64,000 nucleotides of DNA. Source: Welwitschia mirabilis. Lineage: Eukaryota; Gnetophyta; Gnetopsida; Welwitschiales. Shown piece after piece: positions 61,488-64,000 of the stretch. The notes beneath the pieces are model-generated. The model saw only the letters and a list, made by a program, of their open reading frames with translations, was not told the DNA's origin and made no database searches. Position numbers and translations under genes: made by a program. The stretch is taken from positions 254,496,941 through 254,560,940 of the forward strand of contig JBOZIK010000001.1 of assembly GCA_051453625.1 (NCBI GenBank), written 5' to 3'. Positions within the stretch are counted from its first letter, which is position 1. Each line of letters opens with the position of its first letter.

Positions 61488-62876
61488 TGTTATTGGAAAA
61501 TATAGTTTTGATGATTCCACTTGTCAAACATTTTATGTCATTATGTAGATAGGTCATTATAGGAATATGAGATCTTAACAAGCACTGGATCATGATGGAT
61601 CTTTAGATGAAACATATTATGGAAACAAATAGATACTAAACTATCAAATCAATTGTTTAAAGACACTTGCAAAAGTGAAGACATCTCAAGTAAAGACTTC
61701 TAGAAATCTAAACACATCTTAAATGTACTAAAATTTAGTAATGGACCAAAATATGTCTATCATATTCAAGATGACTAAACTAAAAGTTAAACCTAACACA
61801 AATGAAGATGTTTACAAAATTTAATACGTTTATACTAAGCAAAAATAGGTAGAAGAGTTAATTTTGTTTTGACTAATATCCTAAGTTTCAGGTGATCTAT
61901 CAACTTATACATAGTAAATTCATAATCATAGAGGCCCAAGGATACTACAATGCAAAATTAATTGGAATCTAGGTAAGTTGACTCAAGATGTTTACAAAAG
62001 TGAAAAAGTCTTGAATGAAGACATCTACAAATTCAATATGTCTCATACTAAAGTTCATATCAATTAAAAATAAAGTTACATGCCTAAAACATAAACATTA
62101 ACTATCCATTGTATGGTGGTTCTAGAATCAAACATCTATCTTTCAAGCTTAAATAGCTAGATCTTCCTCAATGTTATAAAGCCTCAATGTTATAAAAAAA
62201 AAAAAGAAGAATTTTTTTGTGCACCTCATTGAATCAAGGGATTTATAAGTCTTATTAAGCATAATTAAAGAAAACCTTCCATAAAAAAATCAAAGGATTC
62301 ATTAACAAAAAGCTAACATTATTTTATCTCTTAAACTTAGATCTTCATTGCCATCTTTTCCTTCTACTCATGACAGCAATAACAACTTCAAGGATCTTAA
62401 AATTTTCATCAAAGAAAACTTAGGCTTATTATTGTATTGCATTTTGATTTTACATTATGAACTATCTCATTATTAAAAGTTATTGTAAACTCCATTTTTA
62501 AATACTAAACACATTATAAGGTGACCCTTGTATGGGTGAAAATTTAAAGTTATGTTTATGAGAATTTGTTTGTGGTAAAGGTTATTGGTAAGCTAGAAAA
62601 CCATTACTTCCTTGAGGATGAGAGAGTTTTGCCTTATGAGAGGACTTTCATTTGTTGTAAAGTTAGTGGTGCACCAAAAAAACACTATTTTCTTGTAGGG
62701 TAAGAATATCCATAGGTGTGAGTAGAAGCTACCCTCTATGTGTGGATGTATCTAGGTTGGGGAACCATGTTCTCTTAGCAAGGTCTTCTATTGTGCATTT
62801 TCATTATATTATTTGGTTTAAATTTTATTTGATAAAACTTATTCAACCCTTTTATCTGAGTAAAAATTAATTCTCA
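61488..62876 (+). repeat. 5' LTR of copia copy B2
   Basis: Homologous to 15327-16817 and 22336-23660. Both ends are kept (TGTTATTGG at the start, CA at 62875-62876). A TATA box TATAAAG lies at 62175-62181. Confidence 0.85.
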
Positions 62877-62878
62877 AG

Positions 62879-62890
62879 TGGTATCAAAGT
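62879..62890 (+). other. Primer binding site, copia copy B2
   Basis: TGGTATCAAAGT, 10 of 12 matching the initiator-Met tRNA complement, two bases after the LTR. Confidence 0.8.
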
Positions 62891-62929
62891 AAGTACTCAT
62901 GAAAATAAATAACTTCCTTGAGTAAACTA

Positions 62930-63770
62930 TGAAAGGCATGTCATCCATTAAACCTCTGCTCTTCAAATGGATAAATTATGCCTATTAGAAGATGAGGACA
63001 TGGATTTCATTACAATCTTATGAGTTTTAGGGTTGGAGAAATGAAGAAAAAAGATCTATAAAAACTAAGATAGAGAAAAAGATATTTAAAGAAGAAACTT
63101 ATCCTACTCTTATGACCATTACACATTCTAAAATATAAAAAGATGAGATAGAAGAAGAAGATGAAATAGATAGTGAAGATGACATATGTTTGAATCTTTA
63201 AGAATGGTATGATCTAATTTTTAAAGGATGCATTAAGCTAGAAAAGGTATGTATTAAAGTAAAATGATTACTAAATGCTCATGAAAAAGCTTATGAACAA
63301 GATAAGAATGTTAGCAATAAATTATCTTCAAAAACATCAGCCATTAAAGCTGAGATTAGTGAATCAACATGTGAACTAAAATGTATTAGGAATTATTAGA
63401 TTCAATGAAGATAAATAAGAAAATCATCCAAGAAAAGGAGATCTTAAATGTTTTACTTTGACAAAGTAAATACTTGAATGATAGTAGTGGGTTGGAACAT
63501 AATGAAGCTATAACAAGCATTTTAACCTTCTTACTCAAAAATTGGAGCTACAAGATAAGGTAATAGCACTTTATATATTCAAACAATATTATTTGTTATT
63601 GTTGTCCTAATAAAGATTACTATTAGTATAGATGTCCAATGAGATTTAAAACCATGTATTATATTGATAATGCCAAATAACTGAGTAGAATGATGCAATG
63701 TTCTATGTAGGATAAACTAAGAAAAGTATGTGCAGTAAAATTAAAAATAGCACTTTTAGGTCAAACAACA
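62930..63770 (+). pseudogene. Copia gag (copy B2), truncated by gap
   Basis: Colinear with 16870-17640. The opening FKWINYAY motif at about 62966-62992 is followed by a stop where Trp is usual. The acidic stretch around 63145-63185 and the coiled-coil segment near 63330 match element B. The zinc knuckle at 63594-63635 reads CYCCPNKDYY, stop, YRC. It keeps the second cysteine that element B lost, but has Tyr for His and an internal stop. The sequence ends in a 100-N gap shortly before protease would start. Confidence 0.83.
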
Positions 63771-63812
63771 ATCAGAGTAGTAAATAAACACACATGCCAT
63801 ATTGATAATTAT

Positions 63813-63912
63813 NNNNNNNNNNNNNNNNNNNNNNNNNNNNNNNNNNNNNNNNNNNNNNNNNNNNNNNNNNNNNNNNNNNNNNNNNNNNNNNNNNNNNNNN
63901 NNNNNNNNNNNN
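63813..63912. other. Assembly gap, 100 N
   Basis: Separates copy B2 gag from a family A LTR, so an unrecorded element boundary lies within or next to it. Confidence 0.99.
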
Positions 63913-64000
63913 AAACTTTTGCAAGAAAGAGAAGCAATGATAATGGTGTGTAGAAATGCATAGGTTTCATCCAATCTTTAGCCCAAAAATAGTATTGATG
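63913..64000 (-). repeat. Family A LTR fragment (copy A3)
   Basis: Matches 59004-59095 closely, for example ATAATGGT and GAAATGCATAGGTTTCATC, in the same orientation. Continues beyond the window. Confidence 0.8.

Noticed and set aside
1-64000. CRISPR-like arrays, tRNA or rRNA genes, organelle inserts
   Set aside because: Repeats seen are tandem or LTR-type without unique spacers. No cloverleaf, conserved rRNA or plastid/mitochondrial gene sequence was recognised by eye.

Overview
This is nuclear DNA of a flowering plant, and essentially all of what can be recognised is old, decayed LTR retrotransposons. The sequence is very AT-rich, with few intact CpG sites, no bacterial gene organisation and no open frame of credible host-gene length. 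Every long open frame runs through assembly gaps. Hallmark Ty1/copia, Athila-type and Ty3/gypsy protein motifs appear in fragments broken by stops and frameshifts. The species cannot be fixed from the sequence. No host gene, tRNA, rRNA or CRISPR array was found.

Layout. (1) 1-2417: 5' end of a minus-strand Ty1/copia element, family A (gag, primer binding site, 1.67-kb LTR with a 75-bp subrepeat array). (2) 2418-15326: mostly unassigned AT-rich DNA, with a decayed third-ORF retroelement fragment near 6.1-6.8 kb, a diverged repeat pair at 8.7 and 9.45 kb, and two gaps. (3) 15327-23660: a plus-strand copia element, family B, with LTR, PBS, gag, protease, integrase, RT, RNase H, PPT and a truncated 3' LTR. 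(4) 23661-43740: a three-level nest. A plus-strand copia (integrase half at 23.7-24.9 kb, RT half at 42.9-43.7 kb) is split by a minus-strand Athila-like element (24897-42921, LTRs about 1.2 kb). That element is itself split by a minus-strand Ty3/gypsy element (29094-38427, LTRs about 410 bp, target duplication ATTAT). (5) 43741-49097: nothing recognised. (6) 49098-49994: a plus-strand LTR fragment related to family A, joined head to head with (7) 49995-60022, a nearly complete minus-strand family A copia of about 10 kb that has an extra ORF region after RNase H. (8) 60023-61487: unassigned. (9) 61488-63812: LTR, PBS and gag of a second family B copy, followed after a gap by another family A LTR at 63913-64000.

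No element looks autonomous. All pol and gag genes carry stops and frameshifts, and several catalytic or zinc-binding residues are changed. In one hand-aligned stretch of about 137 bases, the two LTRs of the 50-60 kb element differ at roughly 14% of positions, mostly transitions, which indicates old insertions. The points most worth following are the nesting order, a 4-kb opposite-strand segment with its own repeat array inside the gypsy element, the extra ORF regions downstream of pol, and duplicated gap edges that look like assembly errors.
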